This document shows, piece after piece, positions 12,836 through 12,935 of a DNA stretch of 12,935 nucleotides. Position 1 is the first letter of the stretch; every line of letters starts with the position of its first letter. The notes under the pieces were generated by a model. That model was not told the origin of the DNA and made no database searches. It saw only the letters and a program-made list of their open reading frames with translations. This DNA comes from CANHEE01 sp043777755 (GTDB lineage: Bacteria; Bacteroidota; Bacteroidia; Chitinophagales; Saprospiraceae), in NCBI GenBank assembly GCA_043777755.1, contig JAYWHK010000060.1, positions 1-12,935 of the forward strand, in the 5' to 3' direction. A program made the position numbers and the translations under genes.

Positions 12836-12935
12836 TTAGTGAAACAGAAAAAATAAACAGTACAGTTTTAACTCATAAGTTGCTGATTAACAGTACTTTT
12901 GAATTTTAAATTTAGACTTTTACATTTTACATTTC
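12836..12935. repeat. dispersed repeat, copy 2 (reaches the window edge)
   Basis: TTAGTGAAA at 12836 to CATTTTACATTTC at 12935 repeats 5768-5894 in direct orientation. Compared with copy 1 it lacks the 34-bp insert and carries eight extra bases near AATTTTAAATTT. It may continue beyond the window. Confidence 0.75.

Overview
The window looks like an AT-rich chromosomal segment of a Bacteroidota bacterium. Three things suggest this: a DPP IV / prolyl tripeptidyl peptidase closely resembling the Porphyromonas enzyme; weak Shine-Dalgarno sequences combined with promoter-like TTG-N20/21-TAnnTTTG signals (the Bacteroidota consensus) upstream of several genes; and intergenic spaces packed with short palindromic repeats. 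I cannot name the genus. No rRNA, tRNA, CRISPR array, transposase, integrase or phage gene is visible.

Layout. 71-790 (-): a PD-(D/E)XK nuclease-type domain that looks like the C-terminal half of a larger AAA-ATPase-linked protein. 936-2108 (-): a FemAB/GNAT-fold acyltransferase-like protein. 2330-2994 (+): an ISC-type [2Fe-2S] ferredoxin followed by IscX, both of the Fe-S cluster assembly pathway. 2995-3619: a gene-free spacer holding a 318-bp inverted repeat and a strong bidirectional terminator. 3620-6589 (-): a secreted or periplasmic S9 prolyl peptidase preceded by a PAP2 phosphatase. 6702-7241 (+): an orphan ExbD/TolR-like protein, ending at a 44-bp perfect palindrome. 7324-8646 (-): a sugar-porter MFS permease. 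8868-9758 (+): a membrane-anchored alpha/beta hydrolase. 10108-11230 (+): a LolD/MacB-type ABC ATPase with a 129-aa helical partner of unknown function. 11241-11834 (-): a NarL-type response regulator. 11835-12935: a gene-poor tail with promoter, several unrelated palindromic repeat elements and a decayed coding fragment with two in-frame stops.

The genes do not form one pathway. Supported units are fdx-iscX, the ABC ATPase plus its small downstream gene, and possibly PAP2-peptidase. I see no convincing new multi-gene system. The most unusual content is the repeats: at least seven distinguishable palindromic or dispersed repeat types lie between genes in under 13 kb, several of them present twice. 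Other points worth checking are the truncated nuclease, the solitary ExbD and solitary ABC ATPase without their usual partners, and the decayed gene near the right end.
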